64,000 bases of DNA from Argonema galeatum A003/A1 (GCF_023333595.1 NZ_JAIQZM010000004.1:62001-126000); one strand, 5' to 3'. Counted from the first letter of the stretch, positions 33,740 to 43,614 are shown. Notes: generated by a model not told the origin, from the sequence alone. Program-made: numbers and translations.

Positions 33740-34420
33740 TTATTGTAATATACGCCGAAATAGGCGTATATTATTGTGGCTAAGCTATTTTTTGGTTATT
33801 TTTAGATACTCCCCTTTATTAACTATAATATTAATTAATTTCCCTCACTATGAAGTTTACGTAAGCGGGTAGTTAATATATAGTCCTAAGTTTATCAAGG
33901 CTTTAAAAAAGTTTCATTTTTTTGGTATAGCAACCGCCAAGGCGGTTAAGCCATAAATCTGGGGCAGGGGCTAGGGGCGAAGCATTCGGGCATATAATTT
34001 ATTGGTTAAAACCTTATATTTACTACCCGAATGCTAATGCCTCCGGCACGCACTCGCGTTCGCCCCTACTGTCAAGAGTCGCCTTGGCGGTTGCTATATA
34101 AACACTGCGATGCCAACTTACTAAATTAAATTCTCGCATCTAAAATTTAAGTACATACTGCTAAAAATGTCAAGAAGTGTAAAAAAATATTGCGAATTTT
34201 TTATCAAATTGTGTCAGATCGGGGCCAAAACCCGCATATAGTAAGCCTTTTCTGGTAAAACAACACATGAACCAGAAAAATCAGCACCAGGATCGACGCT
34301 TTCAGCGACTCTGGGGTTTTAGGTGTTGGGTGTTAGGTATTATACCCAATGTCCAACAGCCTTTGGATGAGCTGACCGATGACTGATGAATGCTAACGCA
34401 TCACTAAGGAGCCTAACTGA
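33740..34420. other. Long intergenic region upstream of chlH
   Basis: This 681-bp region holds the divergent upstream sequences of the EGR-repeat gene and chlH, a fold-back element at 33926-34098, a GGTGTTGGGTGTTAGGT repeat near 34321 and no convincing gene. The chlH promoter is not identified. Confidence 0.55.
33926..34098. repeat. 173-bp fold-back element TATAGCAACCGCCAAGGCG
   Basis: TATAGCAACCGCCAAGGCG (33926-33944) is matched by its perfect reverse complement at 34080-34098. An inner palindrome (GCATTCGGGCA / ACCCGAATGC) and a CTAGGGGCGAA tract lie between. A one-arm copy occurs at 43055-43078. Confidence 0.85.
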
Positions 34421-37400
34421 ATGTTCACCCACGTCAAGTCCACCATTCGACACATTGCGCCAGATAACCTAACGGGGCGATCGCTAATTAAGGTGGTCTA
34501 TGTCGTGCTAGAGCCGCAATATCAGAGTGCTTTATCGGCAGCGGTTCGCTCGATAAACCAAAATAATCAAAACATTGCGATCGAAATTAGCGGTTATCTG
34601 CTAGAAGAACTCAGAGATCCTGAGAACTACGCGGACTTTAAGCGGGATGTCGCCAAAGCCAACATTTTTATTGCTTCGCTGATCTTCATTGAAGACTTAG
34701 CAGACAAGGTAGTTGCCGTTGTGGAACCCTTGCGCGACAAGCTCGACGTTGCGGTAGTCTTCCCATCGATGCCCCAGGTAATGCGCCTGAACAAGATGGG
34801 TAGCTTCTCGATGGCGCAGTTGGGCCAGTCCAAGAGTGTAATAGCACAATTCATGCGGAAACGCAAGGAAAAATCTGGTGCTGGGTTCCAAGACGGGATG
34901 CTGAAACTGCTGCAAACTTTGCCAAAAGTCCTCAAATACCTACCGATGGACAAAGCCCAGGATGCCCGCAACTTCATGCTAAGTTTCCAATATTGGTTGG
35001 GCGGTTCCTCCGAGAACTTGGAAAACTTCATGTTGATGCTGGCGGACAAATATGTCTTTAAAGGACAGCATAAAGTCCAGTTCCAAGATCCAGTCACCTA
35101 TCCCGACATGGGTATTTGGCATCCCTTGGCACCGAATATGTTCGAGGATATCAAGGAATACTTCAACTGGTACAACAGCCGCAACGAGATCCCAGAAGAT
35201 TTAAAAGACCCCTTAGCACCCTGTGTTGGTTTGGTGCTGCAACGCACCCACCTCGTCACCCGCGACGATGCACACTATGTGGCGATGGTACAAGAATTAG
35301 AAGCGATGGGCGCAAAGGTAATTTCCGTATTTGCCGGGGGGTTGGATTTCTCTAAACCTGTGGATGCGTATTTCTACGATGCAGCTAGCAAAACAACAAT
35401 CGTAGATATAGTAGTTTCACTGACTGGCTTTGCCCTAGTTGGTGGCCCAGCAAGGCAAGATCATCCGAAGGCAATTGATACCCTAAAACGGTTGAATCGT
35501 CCTTATATGGTGGCTTTGCCTTTGGTGTTCCAAACTACTGAAGAATGGCAAGATAGCGATTTGGGACTGCACCCGATTCAAGTGGCGTTGCAGATTGCGA
35601 TTCCCGAATTGGATGGTGCGATCGAACCAATTATACTATCGGGTCGGGATGGAGCGACGGGAAAAGCGATCGCACTGCAAGATCGGATTGAAGCGATCGC
35701 CCACCGCGCATTAAAATGGGCTAACCTGCGTCGCAAACCCAAACTAGATAAGAAAGTTGCCATAACAGTATTCAGCTTTCCACCAGATAAAGGCAACGTC
35801 GGTACTGCGGCATATCTAGATGTATTCGGCTCAATTTATGAGGTAATGAAAGCCCTCAAACAGAACGGTTACGACCTGCCAGAATTGCCAGAATCTGCCG
35901 AAAAACTGATGCAAGAAGTCATCCACGACGCCCAAGCACAGTACAGCACCCCCGAACTGAATATCGGTTACAAAATGTCAGTATCAGAGTATGAGGAATT
36001 AACTCCCTACTCGGTGCGCTTAGAAGAAAATTGGGGGCCGCCACCCGGTCATCTTAACAGCGACGGACAAAACTTATTAATTTACGGCAAACACTTCGGA
36101 AATGTCTTCATCGGCGTACAGCCAACCTTTGGTTATGAAGGCGATCCGATGCGGTTGCTGTTCTCCCGTTCTGCCAGTCCGCATCACGGTTTTGCCGCTT
36201 ACTATACCTATCTAGAACAAATCTGGAAAGCGGATGCCGTCCTGCATTTCGGTACTCACGGATCTTTGGAATTCATGCCAGGAAAACAGATGGGAATGTC
36301 TGGTGACTGTTATCCTGATTCCCTGATTGGCAAAATTCCCAACCTCTATTACTATGCGGCAAATAATCCTAGCGAAGCCACAATTGCCAAACGTCGCAGC
36401 TATGCCGAAACTATCAGCTATCTGACACCACCAGCAGAAAATGCCGGACTCTACAAAGGTTTGAAAGAACTAAGCGAATTAATTGCTTCTTATCAAACTT
36501 TGAAAGATACCGGACGCGGCGTTTCAATTGTGAATACGATCGTGGATAAATGCCGGTTGGTCAATCTGGATAAAGATATCGATTTTTCAGATAAAGATGC
36601 CAGAGATTTAACATCTGAAGAACGGGATAATATCGTCGGTTCTGTCTATCGGCGGTTGATGGAAATTGAATCGCGGTTATTACCTTGTGGTTTGCACGTG
36701 ATTGGGAAACCGCCGAGTGCAGAAGAAGCGATCGCAACTTTGGTAAATATTGCCAGTCTCGATCGCAAAGAGGATGAACTTCTCGGTTTACCTCGCATTA
36801 TTGCAAATAGCATCGGACGTGATATCGACGAAATTTATTGCAATAACAATCTGGGTATTTTGTCAGATGTCCAATTATTGCAAGAAATCACCCTAGCTAA
36901 CCGCGCCGCTGTTAGCGCATTGGTGAAAGAACAAACCGACGCCGACGGTCGAGTTTCTCTCGTTTCCAAGCTCAACTTCTTCAATATGGGTAAGAAGGAA
37001 CCTTGGATCGAAGCATTGCAAGAATCTGGATTTCCCAAAGTCGATCCAGAAGCAATCAAACCGTTATTTGAGTATTTGGAATTCTGCCTCAAACAAATTT
37101 GTGCAGATAACGAATTAGGCGCATTGCTGAAAGCTTTGGAAGGCGAATATGTTCTACCTGGGCCTGGTGGCGACCCCATCCGCAACCCCGATGTATTGCC
37201 AACTGGTAAGAACATTCACGCCTTAGATCCCCAATCAATTCCCACAGCAGCAGCAGTGGCATCTGCCAAGATTGTAGTCGATCGATTGCTCGATCGGCAA
37301 CGTCAAGAAACTGGCAATTGGCCGGAAACAATTGCTTGCGTTTTGTGGGGAACTGATAACATCAAAACCTACGGTGAATCCCTCGCTCAAATTATGTGGA

Positions 37401-38389
37401 TGGTGGGAGTAAAACCCGTACCCGATGCTTTGGGACGAGTGAACAAATTGGAACTACTTTCTTTAGCAGAATTAGGGCGTCCCCGAATTGATGTTGTGAT
37501 TAACTGTTCGGGAGTTTTCCGGGATTTGTTCATTAACCAGATGAACTTACTCGACCAAGCTGTCAAGATGGCGGCGGAAGCAGACGAACCATTGGAAATG
37601 AACTTTGTTCGCAAACACGCTTTAGAACAAGCCGCCGAAATGGGAATTAATTTGCGGCAAGCTGCTACTCGCGTGTTCTCTAATGCTTCCGGTTCCTATT
37701 CTTCTAACATCAATTTGGCGGTAGAGAATAGCACTTGGGATAGCGAAGCTGAGTTACAGGAAATGTACTTAACTCGCAAATCTTTTGCTTTCACATCTGA
37801 TAGTCCCGGTACAATGGAACAGTCACGCAAGATTTTTGAAACTGCACTGAAATCTGCTGATGTGACGTTCCAAAATCTCGATTCTTCCGAGATTAGCTTA
37901 ACGGATGTTTCCCACTATTTCGACTCTGACCCCACCAAAGTGGTAGCTACTTTGCGCGGCGATGGCAAAACGCCAGCTTCGTATATTGCTGATACTACCA
38001 CCGCGAATGCACAGGTCCGATCGCTATCAGAAACCGTGCGTTTAGATGCGCGTACCAAACTACTCAATCCCAAGTGGTATGAGGGTATGCTTTCTCACGG
38101 TTACGAAGGTGTGCGCGAACTCTCCAAACGGTTAGTAAATACGATGGGTTGGAGTGCAACCGCTGGCGCTGTGGATAACTGGATTTACGAGGATACTAAC
38201 AGCACGTTTATTCAGGATGAGGAAATGCGGAATCGTTTGATGAATTTGAATCCTCATTCTTTCCGCAAGGTTGTTTCCACTTTGTTGGAAGTAAACGGTC
38301 GCGGTTATTGGGAGACGAGTGAGAGTAATTTGCAAATGTTAAGAGAGTTGTATCAGGAGGTTGAGGATCGGATTGAAGGGGTAGAATAG
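34421..38389 (+). CDS. chlH: Magnesium chelatase subunit H
   Basis: The 1,322-residue product matches the full-length cyanobacterial ChlH. ChlH binds protoporphyrin IX and, with the AAA+ ChlI and ChlD subunits, inserts Mg2+ at the first committed step of chlorophyll synthesis. The N-terminus [17 protein letters not shown] and blocks such as [22 protein letters not shown] [19 protein letters not shown] (about residues 610-628) and [15 protein letters not shown]-like segments are family landmarks. The conserved His and Glu of [10 protein letters not shown] are intact. The ATG follows AAGGAGCC. No chl gene is adjacent, so it is probably monocistronic. Confidence 0.97.
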   Translation: MFTHVKSTIRHIAPDNLTGRSLIKVVYVVLEPQYQSALSAAVRSINQNNQNIAIEISGYLLEELRDPENYADFKRDVAKANIFIASLIFIEDLADKVVAVVEPLRDKLDVAVVFPSMPQVMRLNKMGSFSMAQLGQSKSVIAQFMRKRKEKSGAGFQDGMLKLLQTLPKVLKYLPMDKAQDARNFMLSFQYWLGGSSENLENFMLMLADKYVFKGQHKVQFQDPVTYPDMGIWHPLAPNMFEDIKEYFNWYNSRNEIPEDLKDPLAPCVGLVLQRTHLVTRDDAHYVAMVQELEAMGAKVISVFAGGLDFSKPVDAYFYDAASKTTIVDIVVSLTGFALVGGPARQDHPKAIDTLKRLNRPYMVALPLVFQTTEEWQDSDLGLHPIQVALQIAIPELDGAIEPIILSGRDGATGKAIALQDRIEAIAHRALKWANLRRKPKLDKKVAITVFSFPPDKGNVGTAAYLDVFGSIYEVMKALKQNGYDLPELPESAEKLMQEVIHDAQAQYSTPELNIGYKMSVSEYEELTPYSVRLEENWGPPPGHLNSDGQNLLIYGKHFGNVFIGVQPTFGYEGDPMRLLFSRSASPHHGFAAYYTYLEQIWKADAVLHFGTHGSLEFMPGKQMGMSGDCYPDSLIGKIPNLYYYAANNPSEATIAKRRSYAETISYLTPPAENAGLYKGLKELSELIASYQTLKDTGRGVSIVNTIVDKCRLVNLDKDIDFSDKDARDLTSEERDNIVGSVYRRLMEIESRLLPCGLHVIGKPPSAEEAIATLVNIASLDRKEDELLGLPRIIANSIGRDIDEIYCNNNLGILSDVQLLQEITLANRAAVSALVKEQTDADGRVSLVSKLNFFNMGKKEPWIEALQESGFPKVDPEAIKPLFEYLEFCLKQICADNELGALLKALEGEYVLPGPGGDPIRNPDVLPTGKNIHALDPQSIPTAAAVASAKIVVDRLLDRQRQETGNWPETIACVLWGTDNIKTYGESLAQIMWMVGVKPVPDALGRVNKLELLSLAELGRPRIDVVINCSGVFRDLFINQMNLLDQAVKMAAEADEPLEMNFVRKHALEQAAEMGINLRQAATRVFSNASGSYSSNINLAVENSTWDSEAELQEMYLTRKSFAFTSDSPGTMEQSRKIFETALKSADVTFQNLDSSEISLTDVSHYFDSDPTKVVATLRGDGKTPASYIADTTTANAQVRSLSETVRLDARTKLLNPKWYEGMLSHGYEGVRELSKRLVNTMGWSATAGAVDNWIYEDTNSTFIQDEEMRNRLMNLNPHSFRKVVSTLLEVNGRGYWETSESNLQMLRELYQEVEDRIEGVE

Positions 38390-38402
38390 TTGTAACCCAA
38401 CG

Positions 38403-38434
38403 ATTGTAGAGGCATAATATTATGTCTCTACAAT
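38403..38434. terminator. Palindrome between convergent genes, likely bidirectional terminator
   Basis: ATTGTAGAGGCATAAT is followed directly by ATTATGTCTCTACAAT, a 32-bp near-perfect palindrome 13 bp after the chlH stop and upstream of the convergent gene end at 38502. Confidence 0.55.
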
Positions 38435-38501
38435 TACTGATTATAATCTATTAAATTAGCTAGATAGTGTCTTGAGTCTAGCTGCACAAAAAATAGGAAG
38501 T

Positions 38502-39887
38502 TTATAATCCCAATATTTGCCGTTTCTTTACTTGAAATTCTTCCTCAGTAATAATTCCTTTTTCTCGCAAAGAAGCAAGCTTTTCTAGTTCATCAATATA
38601 AGAAGAATTAACTAATGGAACCGCTATAGATGGCGTTTTTTTACCTAGCCTTTTCTTTTCAATTTGTTCTTTTATATTTTCAAATTGCTCTTGTTCTTGT
38701 CGAATAAACATAACTGTATTTTCATCTTTACTTGCATCAAATATACCCCCTTTTGACTCTTGACTTCCGAAAAAAGAAAACTGAATATACCCGCTCATAA
38801 TTGGGCCAGCTATCTTGAATTGTATAGCTGAGATATGTTCAATTAGTATTTCCTTATCGCCTTTAAATCCATGATTCATAAACGCTAAGAAGCCTTGACG
38901 TTTTATACGAATTTTGTCTTCTAGTAGCTCTAGTTGGCCATTTACTCCCTTAGCTACAATAATAACTCCATCAGATACAGGTGCAACTGGCGAAGATTGA
39001 ACTGAAGAATTAGAATTTTCTACAGAACGATTGAGATTACTTTTAATTTTTGCTGCTTGTTTCCGAAGTTCATCAGCAAATTCTACAGCGACCAATTCAT
39101 CTATACACTCTTCAATTTCAGCTAAATTTGTGCATAACTGAATATTTTTCCTAGCAGTAGATTTCAAGGTTTCTCTAGCCTTCCCAGTCTCAGATATGGT
39201 TGATAAAGCTGAACTTTTACGATACTCAGAAATAGACTTTAGCTCAGTTATTTCTCGCACCTTTGTTACTGTGGATTCTGAGGCTATTAGCTTTAAACTT
39301 TCAACTTTATCGTTGGAAGTTATGAGCAGTTTTGCTAGCTCAATATAATGCCCTGTAAGTTGCTTTTGTAGGTCATATATAGGATCTAATATATCTCCTA
39401 CAGCTACTTTGACTCGACTCCAAAATCCTTTATTTAATTCTTCTTGCCTTTGATTTTTGGCTGCTTCTAACTCACTGATCCTAAGTTTGGTTGAGGAAAT
39501 AGTTTCTATTATTTTTCGAGTATTTGAATCTTCCGTCTCTGACCAATATCCACTTTCAAACGCCTGCTTACCTATTTGTTCAAGCTCGGACGATAAGCTA
39601 ATAAACTCTTGTTTAACATTCTCTAAATTTGTTTCTGACTCTTTTAAACTTGTTACTGCTTCTGAACTTAATTCTTGCAGATTTGCCAAGCGCTTCGTAA
39701 TCTCCTTAATTGCTGATTTTAAACTTATTCCTTCACAAACAATAAAAGTATTAGTATTCTCAAAAAGCCAGTAGTAAGCTTGATTAATTTCGCCATTACT
39801 TGCTTCCAAAGCTTTTTGGCAATCACTCAAACTAGCATTGGTTTTTTCTTGTAGTTCTTTAATGAGTTTTTCTGAAATGTCTGTCAT
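38502..39887 (-). CDS. TS-N/UBA-like, coiled-coil, PH-like, SHOCT protein
   Basis: The 461-residue protein has an unusual architecture. Residues 6-45 (LIKELQEKTNASLSDCQKAL...) match the UBA-like TS-N domain of elongation factor Ts. A long charged coiled coil follows (about 60-300). Residues about 320-420 (GVNGQLELLEDKIRIKRQGF...) resemble the bacterial PH-like DUF4429 domain. The last 30 residues (DELEKLASLREKGIITEEEF) are a SHOCT domain. SHOCT and PH-like domains often occur in membrane- or oligomer-associated proteins. No catalytic site is seen and function is unknown. It is AT-rich, opening an accessory region after chlH. Confidence 0.78.
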   Translation of the reverse strand: MTDISEKLIKELQEKTNASLSDCQKALEASNGEINQAYYWLFENTNTFIVCEGISLKSAIKEITKRLANLQELSSEAVTSLKESETNLENVKQEFISLSSELEQIGKQAFESGYWSETEDSNTRKIIETISSTKLRISELEAAKNQRQEELNKGFWSRVKVAVGDILDPIYDLQKQLTGHYIELAKLLITSNDKVESLKLIASESTVTKVREITELKSISEYRKSSALSTISETGKARETLKSTARKNIQLCTNLAEIEECIDELVAVEFADELRKQAAKIKSNLNRSVENSNSSVQSSPVAPVSDGVIIVAKGVNGQLELLEDKIRIKRQGFLAFMNHGFKGDKEILIEHISAIQFKIAGPIMSGYIQFSFFGSQESKGGIFDASKDENTVMFIRQEQEQFENIKEQIEKKRLGKKTPSIAVPLVNSSYIDELEKLASLREKGIITEEEFQVKKRQILGL

Positions 39888-40095
39888 GGCCTAGACTAAG
39901 TAAGTAGCTATACATATCCTAACTATATCATTGTTTTGATAAAGTAACCTATTAAAGCCTTGGATAAGATAATAAATTTATATTAAAAATAATTTAAATA
40001 AGTTAATATTTTTACTGGAATATTAAGTAATCATGCAATAGAGACATTAAATTAAAGCTAGTTATTGGAAAAAGTTACAAACTATACAAATAGTT

Positions 40096-40173
40096 ATGCA
40101 AGAATGGATTGAGACTGCACAAGAGTTGGGGCGTCCGATACCTGAAGCAAAAGGTCGTTTGATGTTTGCTTAA
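40096..40173 (+). pseudogene. HicB-family antitoxin C-terminal relic
   Basis: The 25 codons read MQEWIETAQELGRPIPEAKGRL, matching the C-terminus of HicB-type antitoxins (WIE-A-x-x-x-GR-IPEPKGRLMF). No upstream part in frame resembles HicB and no HicA is adjacent, so this is a fragment. Confidence 0.65.
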
Positions 40174-40183
40174 ATGAAAAATG

Positions 40184-40273
40184 GCGATCGCGTAGACTGC
40201 TTTTTGCGATCGCGAAGCGTGCGCGACAGCACGTATCGCACTCCCATTTTCTCCCAAAATGCGATCGCGTTTA
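40184..40273. repeat. HIP1-rich palindromic repeat
   Basis: GGCGATCGCGTAGACTGC, TTGCGATCGCGAAGCGTG and ATGCGATCGCG follow each other with pairing potential. This is a known style of cyanobacterial HIP1-containing repeat. Confidence 0.75.
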
Positions 40274-40314
40274 TGATATCTTAGTAAGTAGATACGTTTT
40301 GTATATACTTACTC

Positions 40315-40599
40315 ATGCCATTTGAATGGAATGAAGGCAAAAACGCCCAAAATCTGAGAAAACATGGCATTAGCTTTGAAGAAGCTCAAGAAATCTTTGA
40401 CGGAATTGTTTTTACCGCCATTGATGAGCGTTTTGACTACGGAGAAATCCGAGAAATCAGTATCGGTGCAATACAAGGTGTCGTTATCGTCACCGTAGTG
40501 CATACTGAAAGAAATGGAGTTATCCGCATCATTTCTGCCAGAAAAGCCACTCCACAAGAAAGAAAAACCTACTATGACTATCTCGCCGAAACGACTTGA
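40315..40599 (+). CDS. brnT: BrnT-family toxin
   Basis: The 94-residue protein matches BrnT ribonuclease toxins: MPFEWNEGKNAQNLRKHGISF at the start (family W-D/N-xxKxxxNxxKHG-SF), a central acidic strand and VIRIISARKATPQERKTYYD at the end (IRIISAR-x-A-x-x-x-E). BrnT is an RNase related in fold to RelE that is inhibited by BrnA. The gene precedes and overlaps the antitoxin gene, the usual order. Confidence 0.93.
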   Translation: MPFEWNEGKNAQNLRKHGISFEEAQEIFDGIVFTAIDERFDYGEIREISIGAIQGVVIVTVVHTERNGVIRIISARKATPQERKTYYDYLAETT

Positions 40600-40822
40600 A
40601 GAATTAAAAAACCTCCCAGAAGACGCCATTGATACATCTGATATTCCTGAGTTAGATGCGAATTTTTGGTCAAAAGCAAAACTGGTAAAACCCATCACCA
40701 AAAAATCCATTTCTATCAGGGTTGATAGCGATGTGTTAGATTGGTTTAAAAGCCAAGGAAAGGGTTATCAATCTTTGATGAATGCTGTTCTGCGAACCTA
40801 TGTTGAACATCAGAAGGATTAA
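40574..40822 (+). CDS. brnA: BrnA-family antitoxin
   Basis: The 82-residue product from ATG 40574 overlaps brnT by 26 bp. It contains DIPELDANFWSKAKLV and KKSISIRVDSDVLDWFKSQGKGYQSLMNAVLR in two adjacent stretches, the ribbon-helix-helix region of BrnA antitoxins that binds both the toxin and the operator. A longer frame from 40514 lies within brnT and is rejected. Autoregulation by the toxin-antitoxin complex is expected from the family. Confidence 0.92.
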   Translation: MTISPKRLEELKNLPEDAIDTSDIPELDANFWSKAKLVKPITKKSISIRVDSDVLDWFKSQGKGYQSLMNAVLRTYVEHQKD

Positions 40823-40869
40823 CGAGTCAAATTCAAAAATAAGCAAACTTTCACCTTGTTAATTTCGAT

Positions 40870-41445
40870 ATGAATGCTTTAACCGTCAATTTCAATTCCA
40901 TAATTAAACTGACAGACGAGCAATTTTTCCAGCTATGTCAGGATAACCGCGATTTAAGATTTGAACGCAATGCTAATGGAGAATTAATTATTATGCCCCC
41001 AACTGGAGGAGAAACAGGAAACCGCAATGGTAGATTGACTCAACAGTTATTCAACTGGACAGATGTTGATGGAACTGGAATCGCTTTTGACTCTTCCACT
41101 GGGTTTAAATTACCAAATGATGCAGACCGTTCTCCTGATACAGCTTGGATACCTTTAGAACGTTGGAATACGTTAACTAATAAACAACAACAGAAATTTA
41201 TTCCCCTTTGTCTTGATTTTGTAGTTGAATTACTTTCGCCAAGTGACAGTTTAAGTGCAACTCAAAAGAAAATGCAGGAGTATATAGATAATGGTACTCG
41301 TTTGGGGTGGTTCATTGTTCGAGCTTCGCGGCGGGTAGAAATTTATCGCCAAGGTCAAGAAGTTGAAATTTTAGAATCTCCTGTTAGTTTGTCGGGAGAG
41401 GATGTTTTACCTCGATTTATCCTAAATCTTGAACCAATTTGGTAA
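40870..41445 (+). CDS. Uma2-family (DUF820) putative endonuclease
   Basis: A 191-residue protein of the Uma2 family, which has a PD-(D/E)XK nuclease fold and is greatly expanded in cyanobacteria. It shows LTDEQFFQLCQDNRDLRFER, GELIIMPPTGGETG, SPDTAWIPLERW (the Asp of the fold), LDFVVELLSPSDSL (E-L-x-S) and EYIDNGTRLGWFI (conserved G-W). Catalytic spacing D...E-x-x-S is intact. Biological role is unknown. The 3' end is duplicated as a fragment at 43283-43330. Confidence 0.9.
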   Translation: MNALTVNFNSIIKLTDEQFFQLCQDNRDLRFERNANGELIIMPPTGGETGNRNGRLTQQLFNWTDVDGTGIAFDSSTGFKLPNDADRSPDTAWIPLERWNTLTNKQQQKFIPLCLDFVVELLSPSDSLSATQKKMQEYIDNGTRLGWFIVRASRRVEIYRQGQEVEILESPVSLSGEDVLPRFILNLEPIW

Positions 41446-41487
41446 ATCCATACTAATCTGATCTCAGTCAACAAATTAGTCACAACA

Positions 41488-42663
41488 ATGATAGATGGTA
41501 AAGCAATTTCTATTTCCCTCTTTGCAGGTGCTTTTGGTCTAGACCTGGGTATAGAACAAGCGGGATTTCACACAATAATTGTAGTTGAAAAAGACCGCGA
41601 TGCGACAAAAACGATCGCTCTCAATCGACCTCATCTTCAAGAAAGTACCGTTCCCAGAGAAATCGAAAAAGTTAGTACCCAAGATTTACTTGCAGAAGGA
41701 GGAAGAGTTTTAAAATTAGACCGCGTTTTACGTCCTGGTGAAGTAGACTTAGTGACTGGTGGCCCACCTTGTCAGCCATTTAGTACCGCCGGAAAAAGAG
41801 GTTCAGTGATAGACCCTCGCGGCAGTTTATTTATGCAGTTTATTCGCATCGTTAAAGAAGTGCAACCGCGTTTTTTCTTAATGGAAAATGTGAGAGGTTT
41901 GCTTTCTGCACCTATTCGCCACAGACCAATTAATCAAAGGGGAAAAAATTATCCACCATTAGAACCTGATGAAATGTCAGGTGCGGCGTTGAGAGTGGTA
42001 TTAGCAGAAATGAAAGAACTAGGCTACAGTGTAGTTTATAATCTTTTAGAAGCAGCAGATTACGGCGTTCCCCAAAACAGAGAACGGGTAATATTTATTG
42101 GTTCTAGAGATAGCGAAGCTGCTACATTTCCTCTCGCTAAATATTCCAAAAATGGCAAAAGTTTACCTAAGTGGCGTACTTTAAGAGACGCTTTAACAAG
42201 TTTAGTCGATCCAGAAATAGAATTTATCGCTTACTCAGAAAGCAGATTAAAGTATTTAAAATTACTAAAAGCAGGACAAAAATGGAGAGATTTACCAGCA
42301 GAATTAATCAAAGAAGCAATGGGAGGCGCTTACAATTCAGGAGGCGGAAAAGTTGGGTTTTATAGAAGATTATCTTGGGATAAGCCTTCACCAACAGTAA
42401 CGACAAGTCCTCATCAGAAAGCAACAGATATGTGTCACCCTGTAGAATTGCGTCCTTTAAGCGTGGGCGAATGTGCAAAAATTCAAACTTTCCCGGATCG
42501 CTGGATTTTTCATGGTTCAGTAACTTCTAAATACAAACAAATTGGTAATGCAGTTCCAGTATTGCTAGCTAAAGAAATTGGTAGTTATCTTTTCGACTTA
42601 ATTCAAGGAAATAAACCAAAAGGTAAAGAAATCGCCGAACAACTATCACTGTTTTCTCTATAA
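41488..42663 (+). CDS. DNA (cytosine-5) methyltransferase
   Basis: The 391-residue enzyme has the m5C motifs in order: motif I SLFAGAFGLDLG, motif IV GGPPCQPFS with the catalytic Cys, motif VI MENVRG (E-N-V), motif VIII QNRERVIFIG and the closing QIGNAVP (motif X region). It transfers methyl from SAM to cytosine in a specific sequence that cannot be read from the gene. It lies 42 bp after the Uma2 gene. Downstream and convergent is a fragment that may be the tail of its former restriction partner. Confidence 0.93.
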   Translation: MIDGKAISISLFAGAFGLDLGIEQAGFHTIIVVEKDRDATKTIALNRPHLQESTVPREIEKVSTQDLLAEGGRVLKLDRVLRPGEVDLVTGGPPCQPFSTAGKRGSVIDPRGSLFMQFIRIVKEVQPRFFLMENVRGLLSAPIRHRPINQRGKNYPPLEPDEMSGAALRVVLAEMKELGYSVVYNLLEAADYGVPQNRERVIFIGSRDSEAATFPLAKYSKNGKSLPKWRTLRDALTSLVDPEIEFIAYSESRLKYLKLLKAGQKWRDLPAELIKEAMGGAYNSGGGKVGFYRRLSWDKPSPTVTTSPHQKATDMCHPVELRPLSVGECAKIQTFPDRWIFHGSVTSKYKQIGNAVPVLLAKEIGSYLFDLIQGNKPKGKEIAEQLSLFSL

Positions 42664-42695
42664 ACTTTGTAGGACTTACCCAGCTGGCTTGTTAA

Positions 42696-42759
42696 GTAGG
42701 GTGAGTCAGAAGTGAAACCCTCATTTATCGATTTATAACGAAAGTCTGACACACCCTAC
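42696..42759. repeat. Palindrome GTAGGGTGAGTCAGA / TCTGACACACCCTAC
   Basis: Fifteen-base arms with one mismatch flank a 34-nt loop, 33 bp after the methyltransferase stop. It could act as a terminator hairpin but lacks a T run. Confidence 0.75.
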
Positions 42760-42775
42760 AACTACTATTTTGGAT

Positions 42776-42952
42776 TTAGCTAGCAGCCAATTCAGCAAAA
42801 GCCTTGTCAATTCTTTGTAACATATTTCTTACATGGTTTTCAACAAGTTCATAATCTATATGAATCCTATCCCAAAATTCCTTACCAGCAATGCGAGGAA
42901 TTGCAGGTGTTTTTGGAAATGTCCATTGACCTAAATCAAAAGCTGCTATAGC
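42776..42952 (-). pseudogene. C-terminal fragment, possibly of a restriction endonuclease
   Basis: The minus strand has 58 open codons ending in TAA: AIAAFDLGQWTFPKTPAIPR, then IAGKEFWDRIHIDYELVEN and a helical end DKAFAELAAS. There is no start; the 5' side is replaced by CTAGGGG repeats. Its position, convergent with a DNA methyltransferase, suggests the tail of a lost restriction gene. I do not recognise the enzyme family. Confidence 0.5.
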
Positions 42953-43054
42953 TAGGGACTAGGGGCTTTCTTGCTAGGGGCGAGCGTTGAGGGAAGAGGG
43001 AAAAGGTTACTCCGTAAGGGATTATGAACCAGAGGTAAGAGTTGGAGTTGCCCT

Positions 43055-43078
43055 AACCGCCAAGGCGGTTGCTATATA
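43055..43078. repeat. Single-arm copy of the AACCGCCAAGGCGGTTGCTATATA element
   Basis: The sequence equals the right arm of the fold-back element at 33926-34098, including GGCGGTTGCTATATAAAC. Only one arm is found here. Confidence 0.75.
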
Positions 43079-43165
43079 AACAAAGGATTTTGATGAATAC
43101 CTAATTCTTTGTTACCGTAGTTACACAACCATTTAAGAATGATTAAGGAGTTAACCAAAAAATTT

Positions 43166-43282
43166 ATGCAGAGTTTCACATTTCATTCTCAAGTAAACTC
43201 AGACGGGATATTACGTTTAGAAATTCCTGTTGAGGCCACAAACACAGAACTACAAGTTACCGTCACGGTTGAACCTGTTGCT
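43166..43282 (+). pseudogene. 5' fragment of a small gene, joined to a duplicated Uma2 end
   Basis: MQSFTFHSQVNSDGILRLEI looks like the start of a small antitoxin-like protein (similar openings are common before toxin genes in cyanobacteria). After TVTVEPVAV the frame runs into the duplicated 3' end of the upstream Uma2 gene, so the gene is truncated. Confidence 0.5.
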
Positions 43283-43559
43283 GTCGGGAGAAGATGTTTT
43301 ACCTGGATTTGTCCTAAATCTTGAATCAATCTGGGAAATTCATACTAATATTATCTCAGTAAACCAATTCGTCAACAGCAATGATAGACGGTAAAGCTAT
43401 TTCTATTTCCCTCTTTGCAGGTGCTTTTGGTCTAGACCTGGGTATAGAACAAGCGGGATTTCACACAATAAGTGTAGTTGAAAAAGACCGCGATGCCACA
43501 AAAACGATCGCTCTCAATCGACCTCATCTTCAAGAAAGTGCAGTTCCCAGAGAGATCGA
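43283..43559 (+). repeat. Direct duplication of 41391-41666
   Basis: This 277-bp block is about 90% identical by eye to 41391-41666, covering the last codons of the Uma2 gene, the intergenic gap and the first 58 or so codons of the methyltransferase. The two copies flank the methyltransferase and the gene relic as direct repeats. Confidence 0.9.
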
Positions 43560-43593
43560 TGCTATACTCCAAGATTTGTTAAACTTAGAGTGA
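43381..43593 (+). pseudogene. Truncated DNA cytosine methyltransferase
   Basis: The 70-codon frame MIDGKAISISLFAGAFGLDL... is nearly identical to the start of the methyltransferase at 41488 up to VPREI, then switches to unrelated DAILQDLLNLE and stops. It has motif I but no PCQ catalytic motif, so it cannot methylate DNA. Confidence 0.9.
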
Positions 43594-43614
43594 AAGTAAC
43601 ACTAAGATTATATC

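Larger units (their letters stand above)
39888..40314. other. Intergenic region with HicB relic and HIP1-rich palindromes
   Basis: This 427-bp stretch is AT-rich up to 40090, then holds a HicB fragment (40096-40173) and a HIP1-containing repeat (40184-40273). GATATCTTAGTAAGTAGATACG just before brnT could include its promoter or operator. Confidence 0.5.
42664..43138. other. Gap with gene relic and repeats after the methylase
   Basis: The 475 bp hold a palindrome (42696-42759), a minus-strand gene tail (42776-42952), CTAGGGG repeat units (about 42953-42980) and one arm of the fold-back element (43055-43078). I see no intact gene. Confidence 0.6.

Noticed and set aside
34627-35097. Long minus-strand frame within chlH
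   Set aside because: It is antisense to a fully conserved enzyme and has no independent signals.
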